Of a stretch of DNA of 64,000 bases, positions 44,632 to 54,857 are shown one piece after another. Below the pieces are notes generated by a model, which ran no database searches, was not told where the DNA came from, and saw only the letters and a list, made by a program, of their open reading frames with translations. A program made the translations under genes and the position numbers. Every line of letters begins with the position of its first letter. Position 1 is the stretch's first letter. Source of the stretch: an uncultured Sphingomonadaceae bacterium (GTDB lineage Bacteria > Pseudomonadota > Alphaproteobacteria > Sphingomonadales > Sphingomonadaceae); contig CANLUL010000002.1 of the NCBI GenBank assembly GCA_947494305.1, forward strand, positions 186,001 to 250,000. The letters are read 5' to 3'.

Positions 44632-45146
44632 GAGGCCGGATTGGCCGCTTGCTCACGGGCAAAAAGTGAAAGCCTTGTGACTATCTGGTTTGCAATGATG
44701 GTTGACAGGTTTTCCAGCGCTGTATCTTCGGCAGCTATAGTGGCGTATTCGGAGGAAACAACGTCGATGCCCGCGTCGGATCCTGCTGTGGCATCTAGCA
44801 CGATGGCTGAATCGGTAAGACGCACCAGTTGATAGCGGGCACGCAAAGTCCTTCGTTCGCGTGTAATGCGGTCATCACTGCGTACACCAAATCCAGCAAT
44901 TCTGTCATCCAGTTCAATGATCAGACGGTATTTATTTTCTTGTCCTTCAAAAGCTTCCAACTGATCGCGCAGCGCATTGCGGACTAGCCAACCGGCTTTG
45001 CCAGCTATGGGTTCGATTTCCACATTGCCCAATTGCGTTGGAACAACACCGTTAGTGCCGCCAGAATAAAGCGGTTGTAAATCACAGCTAGACAAAGCGA
45101 AACTGGCAACCGCCAACATCAGAGTCGATGCGATAGTTTTGTTCAT
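44628..45146 (-). CDS. lptE: LPS-assembly lipoprotein LptE
   Basis: A 172-residue outer-membrane lipoprotein with lipobox FALSSC followed by [13 protein letters not shown] short alpha/beta body includes a [20 protein letters not shown] strand, as in alphaproteobacterial LptE/RlpB. It plugs LptD for LPS export. It overlaps leuS and holA by ATGA on both sides. Confidence 0.9.
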   Translation of the reverse strand: MNKTIASTLMLAVASFALSSCDLQPLYSGGTNGVVPTQLGNVEIEPIAGKAGWLVRNALRDQLEAFEGQENKYRLIIELDDRIAGFGVRSDDRITRERRTLRARYQLVRLTDSAIVLDATAGSDAGIDVVSSEYATIAAEDTALENLSTIIANQIVTRLSLFAREQAANPAS

Positions 45147-47674
45147 ATTACTAGATTTACCAGTCGGTCAGGCACCACAATCACCTTTTTTATCTCAGCC
45201 CCATCTATTGTACGCTGCACTTTCTCCGACGACAGCGCAAGGTCTTCGAGAGTCTGTTTGTCGCTTCCTTTTGCCACGATCAGCGTATCGCGTAACTTGC
45301 CTCTTACTTGAATGGCGATGGTCACTTCATCCTCAACAAGAAGGCTTTCATCCACATCAGGCCATGCGGCTTTGGCGATCATGTCTTTCTCACCCAACAG
45401 CGCCCAAGCTTCTTCAGCAACATGGGGAACCATGGGGGCTACCAAATAGGCGAGCGTTTTGATTGCAACGTTGCGATCTTGCGAACCATCAGATTTTTCA
45501 ATCTGGTTCACCAGCTCAAATATTTTCGCAACCGCTTTATTGAAAGATAAATCCTCAATATCCGATGCAACACCGGCGATGGTCTGGTGCAATTTGCGGT
45601 TCAGGGCTTTGTCTACATTATCTGGCGCATCACCATTTTCAGTGACGGAGATAAATAGACGCCAAAGTCGCTGGACAAATCGCCAACTGCCTTCAATTCC
45701 GGCTTCCGACCAGGGTAGGTCGCGCTCGGGCGGGCTGTCAGACAGCATGAAGAAGCGCACGGCATCGGCGCCATATTGTTCGATAATCGGATCAGGATCG
45801 ACGACGTTTTTCTTCGACTTCGACATTTTTTCAATGCGGCCGGTTTTGACCGGGTTGCCGCCCTCAACCGTTATCCAGTCATTGCCGTTTTTTTGAACCT
45901 CTTCAGGAGACAGCCAGCTGCCATCACCCAATTTATAGGTTTCATGCGTGACCATGCCTTGTGTGAACAGGCTTTCAAATGGCTCCTGAAATTCCAACTG
46001 CCCGATACTGGCAAGTGCCCGTGTCCAGAACCGCGCATAAAGTAAATGCAGGATCGCATGTTCAATACCGCCGATATATTGGGTGACCGGCATCCATTTC
46101 TTAACCACTTCAGGGTCAAACGGCTTGTCATCCGGCTGGCTGGCAAAGCGCAGGAAATACCAGCTGCTATTGGTGAAGGTGTCCAACGTATCGGTTTCCC
46201 GCGTCGCCGCCTTACCGCATTTTGGACAGTCGATATGCTTCCAAGTCGCATGCCGTTCGAGCGGATTACCAGGCGTTTCAAAATCGATATCTTCTGGCAG
46301 AACAACCGGCAATTGATCCTTTGGAACCGGAACCGGACCGCAATCTTCACAGTGAATGATCGGGATGGGTGTACCCCAATAGCGTTGCCGCGAAACACCC
46401 CAGTCGCGCAACCGCCAGGTGGTTTGTGCTTTGCCCCAATTTTCGCTTTCCGCTTTGTTGATAACTGTTTTTTGGGCCGTTTCCACATCCATGCCGTCGA
46501 GCAGACTGCTGTTCACCAACTTGCCCGGACCGGCATAGGCTTCATCATGGATCGGCGTGTTTTCTTCGCCCTCTGCTGCAACCACGCGGGTGACGGGCAA
46601 CATATATTTGCGTGCAAAATCGAGATCACGTTGGTCATGAGCCGGCACACCAAAAACAGCTCCCGTGCCGTAGTCCATCAGCACGAAGTTGGCGATAAAG
46701 ACCGGTAGCTCCCATGATGGATCCATCGGATGTTTGACCTTCAGGCCAGTATCAAAGCCCTTTTTCGCCATGGTCTCAAGTTCGGCAGCAGTAGTTCCAC
46801 CAGCTTTGCATTCCTCAGCAAAGGCTGCGATGGCTTCGTTGTCTGCTGCCAGATGCTGCGTCAGCGGATGATCGGCGGACAGAGCAACAAAGCTCGCGCC
46901 GAAAATCGTATCCGGGCGTGTTGAGAAAACCTCGATGGTTTCTTGCTCGCCTTGCTGATCCGACAGTGCGAAATGGAATTGCAGGCCTTGTGATTTTCCA
47001 ATCCAGTTTTCCTGCATTACACGGACTTTTTCTGGCCAACCTTTCAGCTCATCCAGACCTGACAGCAAATCTTCGGCAAAATCGGTGATCTTCAAGAACC
47101 ACTGGCTCAGCTTGCGCTTTTCAACCGGTGCGCCTGAACGCCAGCCTTTGCCGTCAATGACCTGCTCATTGGCCAAAACTGTCATATCAACCGGGTCCCA
47201 GTTAACCGCCGATTCCTTGCGATAGACCAAGTCATTTTCGAACATGTCGATAAACAACGCCTGTTCCTGACCATAATAGTCGGGTTCGCATGTTGCTAGC
47301 TCCCGGCTCCAGTCAAAGGCGAAGCCGAGCTTTTTAAGCTGCGCACTCATCGCCTTGATATTGGCTCTGGTCCAATCACCGGGGTGAACCTTTTTCTCCA
47401 TCGCGGCATTTTCGGCCGGCATGCCAAAGGCGTCCCAGCCCATTGGATGGAGTACTTCAAAGCCCTGCATCCGCCGAAACCGAGCGAGCACGTCACCCAT
47501 CGTATAGTTGCGCACATGGCCCATATGAATGCGACCGGAGGGGTAGGGAAACATTTCCAGCACATAGCTGCGCGGTTTTTCTGAAGCGTCGTCGGCTTCA
47601 AAGACACCGGATTCCGCCCAACGCTTTTGCCAGCGCTGATCGGCCGCCAGAGGATTGAAACGCTGATCGGTCAT
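45143..47674 (-). CDS. leuS: leucyl-tRNA synthetase LeuS
   Basis: An 843-residue class I synthetase with the HIGH motif in [20 protein letters not shown], the editing (CP1) domain, [20 protein letters not shown], the KMSKS motif ([14 protein letters not shown]) and a C-terminal anticodon/leucine-specific domain. It charges tRNA-Leu. The start at 47674 fits the family, and the order leuS-lptE-holA is conserved. Confidence 0.97.
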   Translation of the reverse strand: MTDQRFNPLAADQRWQKRWAESGVFEADDASEKPRSYVLEMFPYPSGRIHMGHVRNYTMGDVLARFRRMQGFEVLHPMGWDAFGMPAENAAMEKKVHPGDWTRANIKAMSAQLKKLGFAFDWSRELATCEPDYYGQEQALFIDMFENDLVYRKESAVNWDPVDMTVLANEQVIDGKGWRSGAPVEKRKLSQWFLKITDFAEDLLSGLDELKGWPEKVRVMQENWIGKSQGLQFHFALSDQQGEQETIEVFSTRPDTIFGASFVALSADHPLTQHLAADNEAIAAFAEECKAGGTTAAELETMAKKGFDTGLKVKHPMDPSWELPVFIANFVLMDYGTGAVFGVPAHDQRDLDFARKYMLPVTRVVAAEGEENTPIHDEAYAGPGKLVNSSLLDGMDVETAQKTVINKAESENWGKAQTTWRLRDWGVSRQRYWGTPIPIIHCEDCGPVPVPKDQLPVVLPEDIDFETPGNPLERHATWKHIDCPKCGKAATRETDTLDTFTNSSWYFLRFASQPDDKPFDPEVVKKWMPVTQYIGGIEHAILHLLYARFWTRALASIGQLEFQEPFESLFTQGMVTHETYKLGDGSWLSPEEVQKNGNDWITVEGGNPVKTGRIEKMSKSKKNVVDPDPIIEQYGADAVRFFMLSDSPPERDLPWSEAGIEGSWRFVQRLWRLFISVTENGDAPDNVDKALNRKLHQTIAGVASDIEDLSFNKAVAKIFELVNQIEKSDGSQDRNVAIKTLAYLVAPMVPHVAEEAWALLGEKDMIAKAAWPDVDESLLVEDEVTIAIQVRGKLRDTLIVAKGSDKQTLEDLALSSEKVQRTIDGAEIKKVIVVPDRLVNLVI

Positions 47675-47701
47675 GACTGCCCCAATATTTGTAGGTGAAA
47701 T

Positions 47702-48142
47702 TTAGTTGGTAATGGCACCGCGCCGCAGATCGCGCGCTTTCGTTAGAATAATCTGTTCGAGCTTCTGCGTCGTTGCTGCCTTGACCGGAGCATCCACCCA
47801 AGTATTTCCGTTACGCACTTGACGGGATGCTGCTACGCGCAAAGCATCTGCGCGCAGATCTTGGTCCAAAATTGAAACGTTCAACTTCATGCGCTCATTT
47901 GATTTTTGCGGATTTACATACCAGTCGGTCAGGATCACGCCGCCATTGCTGTCGGTTTGAGTCAGGGGCATGAATGAAAGAGTGTCGAGCGATGCGCGCC
48001 ACAAGTAGCTATTCACGCCAATAGTGGTGACTTGTGAGGCCGCTAAATCTGCCTGAGGGCGTTCTCGACCGCCACAAGCAGTGAGCATCGATATGGCTGC
48101 AACCCCAATCAAAATTGATCTGGTAGACGGCAAGCGAGACAT
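47702..48142 (-). CDS. DUF3576 domain lipoprotein
   Basis: A 146-residue lipoprotein (lipobox AISMLTACGG) with the DUF3576 body: IGVNSYLWRASLDTLSFMPL, GGVILTDWYVNPQKSNERMK and a C-terminal ALRVAASRQVRNGNTWVDAP. Alphaproteobacterial DUF3576 proteins commonly precede leuS; no function is established, but an outer-membrane or periplasmic role is likely. It is 27 bases upstream of leuS on the same strand. Confidence 0.87.
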   Translation of the reverse strand: MSRLPSTRSILIGVAAISMLTACGGRERPQADLAASQVTTIGVNSYLWRASLDTLSFMPLTQTDSNGGVILTDWYVNPQKSNERMKLNVSILDQDLRADALRVAASRQVRNGNTWVDAPVKAATTQKLEQIILTKARDLRRGAITN

Positions 48143-48513
48143 GCAAAAAACTCCTGATTACTTGTACTAAACACCGGAAAATTGGAATCCGGCTCCAGTC
48201 AGAATTTCAAATATTGCGCTCTCTATAATTGCTTTGTCGTCTGGAGCAAGCAGAAGCGCACTTTTTGCTACTGCAGAGCCGTTAGTGAACGGTGGTTGAA
48301 TGATAGCACCTTGTCCCCACGAGTCGCGCGCTGATCATCCCGCGTTCATATTGATTTTGATAGGAAACTGCGCGCAGATAGGTGAGAAACGTAACCGATG
48401 TGCAACAAAAAAGCGGTTAGTTCGACAAAATCGGTCAAAATCGAGGTAAGACTCGTGCAAATGAGTCAATCATGGTCTATCGATAGCATCAAGTAAGGGG
48501 AAGTTTCGCCGTT
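48143..48513. promoter_or_regulatory. 371-base divergent promoter region
   Basis: This gap separates the leftward DUF3576-leuS operon from the rightward gene at 48514 and must hold promoters for both. I see no RNA gene and no convincing factor site. TAAGGGGAAG (48494-48503) is the ribosome site of the rightward gene. A palindrome CTATCGATAG (48477-48486) precedes it. Confidence 0.4.
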
Positions 48514-49257
48514 ATGCAAAAAAATGGCAGTCATTTGGGATGGTTAGCAGCGGGACTCGCTGTTTCTGGTCTTGCTATGACTCCGGCAATTGCACAGGTG
48601 CTTTCTGACAAAAACAAGGGTGTTTCGCTACAGGCGCTTGGTTCGATTGGATCGTTTACTGTTGCGGGCGCTGATCCCAAACTCGCAGCAAGTTTTGAAC
48701 TAAAAGCTTTGCGCGGTACAAATAATTTCAAGTTTACACCCGTTGGCGGAAGTCGCGACGGAGAGCGTGCAGTGACGGTGGTTGTTCGTCAGCCAGGTAC
48801 TAATGCGGTATCCGTTAGAGAAAATATCGCTTTGGCATCCCCGGGTGGTCAACAGATTGTCGCAACTAAAATTACACGTACATCCTATAGCTTGGGATCG
48901 GCCAAAGGGCTTAAAAGCTTTGCGCTCCCGGTTAAACAGCTCAAAGGAAATATCCCAGACCTAGCTGACTTAAGTGTGGGTCAGGAACGGACTGAAAAGA
49001 CAAAAAGTGGCAAGAAGAGTCGTTTTAATACGCGCTTCTCGCTTGATGCCAAGGCGCCGGTAAATGCCGCACCTCGCGCACTGGATGCCAGCGAAAAAGA
49101 TTATACTTTGGATGTAGGTGGCAGTTATTCGGTTACTAAGAATTTGGCCGTTACAGCAGGCGTGCGTTACAATAACGAGCGTGATCGTATGGCACCGTTG
49201 ACAGATTCGCGTCAGGACAGCCAAGCTGTCTATGTCGGAACCCGTTTCCGTTTCTAA
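48514..49257 (+). CDS. secreted protein of unknown function with beta-barrel-like C-terminus
   Basis: A 247-residue protein with a clear signal peptide (GWLAAGLAVSGLAMTPAIAQ). A Ser/Gly/Ala-rich first half follows, then a C-terminal half of short amphipathic strands (YTLDVGGSYSVTKNLAVTAG) ending in VYVGTRFRF, the aromatic terminus typical of outer-membrane barrels. I recognise no named family; related proteins in sphingomonads are annotated as hypothetical. The barrel is too short for a porin, so it may be an anchored or oligomeric barrel domain. Confidence 0.6.
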   Translation: MQKNGSHLGWLAAGLAVSGLAMTPAIAQVLSDKNKGVSLQALGSIGSFTVAGADPKLAASFELKALRGTNNFKFTPVGGSRDGERAVTVVVRQPGTNAVSVRENIALASPGGQQIVATKITRTSYSLGSAKGLKSFALPVKQLKGNIPDLADLSVGQERTEKTKSGKKSRFNTRFSLDAKAPVNAAPRALDASEKDYTLDVGGSYSVTKNLAVTAGVRYNNERDRMAPLTDSRQDSQAVYVGTRFRF

Positions 49258-49278
49258 AACCTGTCAGAAAATTTTGTT

Positions 49279-49833
49279 TTAACTGAGAGCATCGATGGCT
49301 GCCCAGCCGTGCGCGTTTAGATGTTTTTTGTAGTTAAAGCGCTGCCTATCCATCCCGCCCAACAATATCACGGGTTTGCTACATAGGTTATTTAGGCGCT
49401 GAAGTTGCAAGTTATTGAGCGGTTCACCTCCAGGATGAGAGCGCGTTGTAAAGACCGGTGATATAAAGAAGATATCTGCGCCATTGTGCTGGGCCTGTCG
49501 TATCTCCTTCTCATTATGAACCGGCGCGCTGTGCAATAGATCGATTGTTTCCCGCCTCTTCCAATGTCGGCCATGGACGCCATCAGCCCCCAACTTTCGC
49601 GCCAAGGAAGGACAATCTGCCAACAGGATTAGATGATGATGTTTGCGTGTGAGCTTTTTCAAATTTGCGAACCGTTCAACTCGCGCATCTTCTTGTAAAT
49701 GATAATGCCTGAAAATGATCCCACTACGTCGCGGCAGCTTTCGGATGGTGTTCTCGAGCAGCGAATCATTACGCTCGTCCGTCATCAGCCAGATTTTCGG
49801 TAGAGAATTTGCATGCTGGTACATAAAGGACAT
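49279..49833 (-). CDS. thiamine phosphate synthase (ThiE/TenI)-like protein, divergent
   Basis: A ~184-residue protein of the TMP/TenI barrel family. GADGVHGRHWKR, SAPVHNEKEIRQAQ, FFISPVFTTRSHPGGEPLN (the ISPVF-T-SHPG loop) and PVILLGGMD are recognisable. The early substrate segment usually containing LRxK is replaced (IIFRHYHLQED), so true TMP synthase activity is doubtful. ATG 49833 or 49824 is the start; a longer form would overlap the divergent YggS gene. No other thiamine gene and no TPP riboswitch are visible nearby. Confidence 0.68.
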   Translation of the reverse strand: MSFMYQHANSLPKIWLMTDERNDSLLENTIRKLPRRSGIIFRHYHLQEDARVERFANLKKLTRKHHHLILLADCPSLARKLGADGVHGRHWKRRETIDLLHSAPVHNEKEIRQAQHNGADIFFISPVFTTRSHPGGEPLNNLQLQRLNNLCSKPVILLGGMDRQRFNYKKHLNAHGWAAIDALS

Positions 49834-49883
49834 CTGCCATATAGCCCGCCGCAATGCGAGAAAGATCAATAAGAGGCGAATAA

Positions 49884-50537
49884 ATGTTGGCTTTGCAAGA
49901 AATTCAGAACCGAATGGCGAAAGCGTCAAAAACTGCAGGGCGTAAATCGACCGATACGAAGCTCATCGCCATATCCAAGACTCGCAGCGTTGAAGAGATT
50001 CGACCTCTGCTAGAATCCGGACATCGTTTGTTTGGCGAAAATCGAGTACAGGAAGTGGCGGAGAAATGGCCGGTGCTGCGGGAGGAATATCCTGATGTTA
50101 AAGTCCACCTGGTTGGTCAGCTGCAATCAAATAAAGCGGAAGAGGCGATTGCGCATTTCGATGCAATCCATTCGCTGGACCGCAAATCACTCTTAAAGGC
50201 TCTGGCTAAGGCGATGGATAAATCCGGTAAGAATATACCCTGCTTTGTTCAGATAAATATTGGTGAGGAATCGCAAAAAGGCGGATGTACTATTTCGGAG
50301 ACCGGGGCATTTTTGCAAACCGTATTGGACACGGGAATCGATTTGGCAGGTCTGATGTGTTTGCCGCCTTCCAAGGCCGACCCGGTGCCCTATTTTGCGT
50401 TGCTGGCCAAATTGGCCAAAGACAACGACCTGACAGGATTGAGTATGGGCATGTCAGCAGATTTTGAAACGGCCATTAAGCTAGGGGCGACCCATGTCCG
50501 CGTGGGCACCGCTCTTTTTGGCCCGCGAACAATTTAG
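49884..50537 (+). CDS. YggS family pyridoxal phosphate-binding protein
   Basis: A 217-residue PLP-binding TIM-barrel protein with KLIAISKTRSVEEIRPLLES (PLP lysine), FGENRVQEVAEKW, HLVGQLQSNKAEEA and GLSMGMSADFETAIKLGATHVR. YggS/PROSC proteins keep PLP homeostasis rather than catalyse a reaction. It converges on the antiporter gene with a short gap. Confidence 0.93.
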   Translation: MLALQEIQNRMAKASKTAGRKSTDTKLIAISKTRSVEEIRPLLESGHRLFGENRVQEVAEKWPVLREEYPDVKVHLVGQLQSNKAEEAIAHFDAIHSLDRKSLLKALAKAMDKSGKNIPCFVQINIGEESQKGGCTISETGAFLQTVLDTGIDLAGLMCLPPSKADPVPYFALLAKLAKDNDLTGLSMGMSADFETAIKLGATHVRVGTALFGPRTI

Positions 50538-50549
50538 TCTGCAATAGTG

Positions 50550-52376
50550 CTATTGCCGTTCGGCTTCCCGGGCGTCGCGATCTGCTTTCCGTTCCTCAGG
50601 CGTATCGGGCGCGATAAAGCTGATTACTGTATCGCCCTCTTCTATTACTGGCCTGGCATCCGTTGAGAAAAACAATATGCGGCGATCCGGTTTAAAAACT
50701 GCAAGTGGTTCCTCATCGACATCCAGGTTCTTGCGGTATTTTTCTTCAGAAAACTGCTCGGTGATATTGGTTTTACTGAACCGCCATCCTTCTTGCTCCC
50801 TGTCAAGCAACGTTCCAAAATCGATTCCAGACTCAAATAGCAGTCGGCCATGGCCAATCTTGCTCTTGCTCGTGCCGTCGTTGGCTAGACGACTAATTTG
50901 CTCATAGCCCATTTCTGGTCCCAAATCTGCGGTAATCAACTGATTCTGGCTGTCATTGTCGGTCGCGGCGATCAAATGCTGATACTGACCAAGATCTATA
51001 TTGTCGTTATGCGCCTCATCCAAAATATCACCATGATGGACATTGAGTTCTGCCTCTTTGGCACGGCGCAAAGCAAATTGGCTATCGTCGGCTATGGTGA
51101 CATTGATATCAAGAGACTTGAGGAGCTTGCCTAGAGCAACTGACCATCTCGTCGCACCGGCAATTAGGATCCCGTCCCCTTTGCCTTCGTTTATTCCCAA
51201 TCGATCCGCAACCCAACCGGCGGAAAAGCCGTGCGCAAAAATCGTTGCGATGACGACGGCAAAGCTAAGCGGGACCAAAACCTCTGCGCCTTCAAGCCCA
51301 TGATCGACCAGGCGGATAGCGAACAAACCGGTTATCGCGACTGCGACGATACCACGCGGTGCGATCCAGGCGATAAACATTCGTTCGCGCCAAGGAATGG
51401 ACGTAAATAGCAAAGCGACCAAAACCGAGACAGGGCGCACGACAAACAAAAGCAATATTAGGAAGATTACAAATTGCGGCCTGAATTCCTGAACCGTTTC
51501 CCAGTCCAGAGTGGCCGAAAGGATGATGAACACGCCAGAGATTAGTATCACTGCTAAGTCTTCTTTGAAACGATAGAGCGCCTGACTGGAGTAAATCTGT
51601 CGATTACCCAGAACCATTCCCATAACTGTTACAGTGATTAGACCTGTTTCATGTTTGATCAGGTCAGCGATAACAAACCCGGCGATTACTGTGACAAGCA
51701 GCAAAGGTGCTTTCAAAAATTCCGGGACATGGCCTCGCGGAAATAGCCAGGTTACAGCAAAACCCAATGCGGCACCCAGTACCGCAGCAACAAAACTGGC
51801 AGCAAGAACATCCATGCTAATCGCCGCGATATTCGCATTTGGACCCTCATAGGTGATGTAGGCATAGATTCCGACAGCGAGCAATGCGCCAATCGGGTCA
51901 TTCACAATGCCTTCCCATTTCAGGATATTCTTGGTTCGCGCTGGAATGCTGAGCGTGCGCAGCATAGGGCCGATAACAGTGGGGCCAGTCACGATCATTA
52001 TACCACCGAGCAAGGCTGAGATCTCCCAAGACAGGCCAGCGCCATAGTGGGCCGCACCAGTACCCAGTACCCACGCAATCGGACCGGCAATTAGCACCAT
52101 CATGGTTACCGCGCCGCCGGCTTGTCTCAGTTCCCTAAAATTAAGGCTTAAACCACCTTCAAATAGAATCACCGCAACCGCCAACTTAATAATTGGCTCC
52201 TGCAGAGCCCCAAAGTCACGCTCCGGATCTATCAGGCCAATGGCGCCGGCGACGATACCTACCACCAGCATCAGCGCGATGGCGGGCTTGCCAAGTCGCC
52301 AAGCCACCCATTGTGCACCGATCCCCAAAAGACCGATTAGTGCGATTTTGACCATTAAAGAATCGATGATTTCCAT
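50550..52376 (-). CDS. CPA1-type Na+/H+ antiporter with C-terminal TrkA-N-like domain
   Basis: A 608-residue protein with 11-13 membrane segments in the first ~400 residues, including GGIMIVTGPTVIGPMLRTLS (CPA1 core) and GIVNDPIGALLAVG with an ND ion site. A cytoplasmic Rossmann-like domain follows (GILIAGATRWSVALGKLLKS, HHGDILDEA). The usual GxGxxG of TrkA-N domains is degenerate here, so nucleotide binding is uncertain. It exchanges sodium or another cation for protons. Confidence 0.87.
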   Translation of the reverse strand: MEIIDSLMVKIALIGLLGIGAQWVAWRLGKPAIALMLVVGIVAGAIGLIDPERDFGALQEPIIKLAVAVILFEGGLSLNFRELRQAGGAVTMMVLIAGPIAWVLGTGAAHYGAGLSWEISALLGGIMIVTGPTVIGPMLRTLSIPARTKNILKWEGIVNDPIGALLAVGIYAYITYEGPNANIAAISMDVLAASFVAAVLGAALGFAVTWLFPRGHVPEFLKAPLLLVTVIAGFVIADLIKHETGLITVTVMGMVLGNRQIYSSQALYRFKEDLAVILISGVFIILSATLDWETVQEFRPQFVIFLILLLFVVRPVSVLVALLFTSIPWRERMFIAWIAPRGIVAVAITGLFAIRLVDHGLEGAEVLVPLSFAVVIATIFAHGFSAGWVADRLGINEGKGDGILIAGATRWSVALGKLLKSLDINVTIADDSQFALRRAKEAELNVHHGDILDEAHNDNIDLGQYQHLIAATDNDSQNQLITADLGPEMGYEQISRLANDGTSKSKIGHGRLLFESGIDFGTLLDREQEGWRFSKTNITEQFSEEKYRKNLDVDEEPLAVFKPDRRILFFSTDARPVIEEGDTVISFIAPDTPEERKADRDAREAERQ

Positions 52377-52435
52377 ATCGCGCTCATGCAGGTTGTTATG
52401 GGCTTATGTAAAGCCCAACTCTCTTTGGTTGTTGT

Positions 52436-53167
52436 CTATTGCGTGTCGGCAATACCCTCAAATAGTGGCAATTCAGGTTGTTGTCTTGATGGTTTATCCC
52501 TTTCAGCAAACCCAAGCGGAAAGCGTAACATTTTATTGGAAAGCCCAATGACGGCATTGGCAGGCCCTCCAATGATCTCCTCGATCGCAGGATCGTTGGC
52601 GGCCATCCCCCCGGTTAAGGCACCAAAGGCCGGAAGAATCAGATTTTTAGAGCCTGCTACAAAACACCGCCGGGATAGATATCGACCACGCGTTTTCACT
52701 CTGATCTTCGGGTGATAGTGACCAGACAGTTCGGGCAGGACGGGGTTTTTGGTGGCTTCATGACGCAGGGCTAGGCCATCTCCCGACCATTCGGATACTA
52801 TGCGTCCGCCCCACTGACCAGTGACGTCGGGGTCGTGATTGCCTGTTATCCAGACCCAATCGACCGCCTTGGTCAAGCATAGCAACTGGTTTGCCGCTTC
52901 ATTCTCCAGTCTTTTTTCGCCCTGGGTGTCGTGGTAATTATCGCCAAGGCAAAACACTGTTTCTGGTTTGGTATGCGCGACAATTTCGGCCAGTTCGTCC
53001 AAAGTAGCCCGACTGTCATAAGGGGGAAGCATTTGGCCTTGGCGTGCATAAAAGCTCGCTTTTTCCAAGTGTAGATCCGCTACAAATATTGCTTTACGCG
53101 CTGGCCAGAACAGGGCAGCAGGTGCGATAATCTCAAAATCATGACCGGCGAACGAAAGGGGAACCAT
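52436..53167 (-). CDS. pdeM: ligase-associated DNA damage response endonuclease PdeM
   Basis: A 243-residue metallophosphoesterase with the binuclear metal motifs DLHLEKAS, GDNYHD, GNHDPDV and GHYHPK. PdeM is the nuclease of the ligase-associated (Lhr/LigD-type) repair set; an Lhr-type helicase of the same set lies at 56956-59391, four genes away. A GTTC-N7-GTTC sequence overlaps codons 2-6. Confidence 0.88.
   Translation of the reverse strand: MVPLSFAGHDFEIIAPAALFWPARKAIFVADLHLEKASFYARQGQMLPPYDSRATLDELAEIVAHTKPETVFCLGDNYHDTQGEKRLENEAANQLLCLTKAVDWVWITGNHDPDVTGQWGGRIVSEWSGDGLALRHEATKNPVLPELSGHYHPKIRVKTRGRYLSRRCFVAGSKNLILPAFGALTGGMAANDPAIEEIIGGPANAVIGLSNKMLRFPLGFAERDKPSRQQPELPLFEGIADTQ
53150..53164. 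promoter_or_regulatory. possible LexA box at the pdeM start
   Basis: On the minus strand GTTC-CCCTTTC-GTTC fits GTTC-N7-GTTC exactly but lies directly after the pdeM ATG, within codons 2-6, and its centre is GC-richer than usual. Operators overlapping a start are possible, yet the same bases encode VPLSF, so chance is plausible. Confidence 0.35.
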
Positions 53168-53248
53168 TTCTCTGCTATGCGATGATGTTGCAACCCTTGC
53201 AAGAGCGGGGGTTGGAAATTCATCGCCAACCTATCTATATGCGCCGAT

Positions 53249-54199
53249 ATGAATAGTAACGCTTCCCACACCACCGGCAATATTAAAGTCGCCGCCTTGT
53301 ACCACTTTGCTGTTATTGAAGATCCAGCGGATATGAAACCCAAAATACTGGAACAAGCGGAAACCAGTGGCTTGAAAGGTACAATCTTGCTTGCGACGGA
53401 GGGTATCAACGGAACCGTCGCCGGTTCGCCAGACGGGATTGACGCCATGATCACGTACTTGCGATCAATTCCCCAGTTTGCAGGACTGGAGGTCAAATAT
53501 TCCGAAGCCAGCGAAATGCCTTTCCTGCGCATGAAGGTGCGGTTGAAAAAAGAAATTGTGTCGATGGGTGTGGACGGCGTCAATGCTGCCAATGACAAAG
53601 GCAACTATATTGATCCGGAGGAATGGAATAAAATGATTGCAGACCCGGAAACCATCGTGATCGATACGCGCAATGATTATGAGGTTGCAATTGGCAGTTT
53701 TGCAGGAGCAATCAATCCTGCGACCGCGACCTTTCGAGACTTCCCGACCTGGTTTGATGAATTTTCAAGAGAGCTGAAGGAGAAATCGAACGGGGAGCCG
53801 AAAATAGCGATGTTCTGCACGGGCGGTATCCGCTGCGAGAAGGCGACCGCCTATGTGAAAGGGCAAGGTTTTGAGAACGTCCATCACCTGAAGGGCGGGA
53901 TCCTAAAATATTTGGAAAATGTGCCGGAAGCGGAAAGTCGCTGGGAGGGGGATTGTTTCCTGTTCGATCAGCGTGTGGCTGTTGGCCATGGTCTCAAGGA
54001 AAGTGACTATGACCAATGTCATGCCTGCCGGATGCCGCTTGATGTAGAGCAACAAGCATCAGATAAATATATACCGGGTGAATCCTGTCCGCATTGTTAC
54101 GACAAGCGAACAGATGAACAGAGGGCACGCTATCGGGAACGCCAGCGCCAGGTTGATAAAGCCGCATCCGAGGGCCGCCAGCATTTGGGCGATGGATGA
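53249..54199 (+). CDS. trhO: tRNA uridine(34) hydroxylase TrhO (rhodanese-like)
   Basis: A 316-residue TrhO/YceA. An N-terminal acylphosphatase-like domain (AALYHFAVIEDPADMKPKIL) precedes a rhodanese domain with the active cysteine in MFCTGGIRCEKATAY. A C-terminal cysteine region follows (QCHACRMPLDV, GESCPHCYDK). It hydroxylates U34 of tRNA in an oxygen-dependent way. It is coupled by ATGA to the GST gene. Confidence 0.93.
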   Translation: MNSNASHTTGNIKVAALYHFAVIEDPADMKPKILEQAETSGLKGTILLATEGINGTVAGSPDGIDAMITYLRSIPQFAGLEVKYSEASEMPFLRMKVRLKKEIVSMGVDGVNAANDKGNYIDPEEWNKMIADPETIVIDTRNDYEVAIGSFAGAINPATATFRDFPTWFDEFSRELKEKSNGEPKIAMFCTGGIRCEKATAYVKGQGFENVHHLKGGILKYLENVPEAESRWEGDCFLFDQRVAVGHGLKESDYDQCHACRMPLDVEQQASDKYIPGESCPHCYDKRTDEQRARYRERQRQVDKAASEGRQHLGDG

Positions 54200-54837
54200 A
54201 CAATCTGCCGATACTCTATAATTTCCGGCGCTGCCCCTATGCGATGCGCGCACGGATGGCGTTAATGATCAGCGGGCAGGCGGTTAAGCTCCGTGAAGTG
54301 GTGCTACGTGACAAACCGGTGGAGATGGTCGAAGCGTCGCCCAAAGCTACTGTACCGGTTCTCATTTTGGAAGACGGAACGGTAATTGACGAAAGTTTGG
54401 CTATCATGAATTGGGCTCTGGGTAAAAATGATCCGGAGGACTGGTTGAAAGATCGCGCTGTTTCTGAACCTCTGATTGCAGAAGCCGATGACAAATTCAA
54501 AATGCATTTGGACCGGTATAAATACCCTTCTCGTTATAAAGATGTGGACCCGGTCGAGCACCGAACAGCCGGATTGGCAATTCTCCGGTCATGGGATCAA
54601 CGGATTACCGGACAAGGCCAATTAACTGGTTTCAACAAGGCCCTCGCAGATATCGCCATATTTCCTTTTGTGCGGCAATTTGCCAACAATGATCGCATTT
54701 GGTTTGATGCACAGCCCATTCCAACCTTGCAAAAATGGTTGGCGGGACATTTGGAATCAGATCTGTTCCAATCCATCATGGCCAAATATCCTCAATGGAA
54801 AGCTGGTGATGAAGAATCGATACTTGCTCAACTTTGA
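54196..54837 (+). CDS. glutathione S-transferase family protein
   Basis: A 213-residue GST. The N-terminal thioredoxin-like domain has a glutathione-site cysteine in YNFRRCPYAMRARMAL, then SPKATVPVLILEDG (cis-proline) and DESLAIMNWAL. A helical C-terminal domain follows. The single cysteine in the first motif suggests a glutaredoxin-2 or thiol-transferase type rather than a tyrosine GST. It shares an operon with trhO. Confidence 0.85.
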   Translation: MNNLPILYNFRRCPYAMRARMALMISGQAVKLREVVLRDKPVEMVEASPKATVPVLILEDGTVIDESLAIMNWALGKNDPEDWLKDRAVSEPLIAEADDKFKMHLDRYKYPSRYKDVDPVEHRTAGLAILRSWDQRITGQGQLTGFNKALADIAIFPFVRQFANNDRIWFDAQPIPTLQKWLAGHLESDLFQSIMAKYPQWKAGDEESILAQL

Positions 54838-54857
54838 TCATTCACCAGGGTTTTGAC

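Noticed and set aside
49834-50000. TPP riboswitch for the ThiE-like gene
   Set aside because: No conserved thi-box sequence is visible and the YggS coding region occupies the upstream side.
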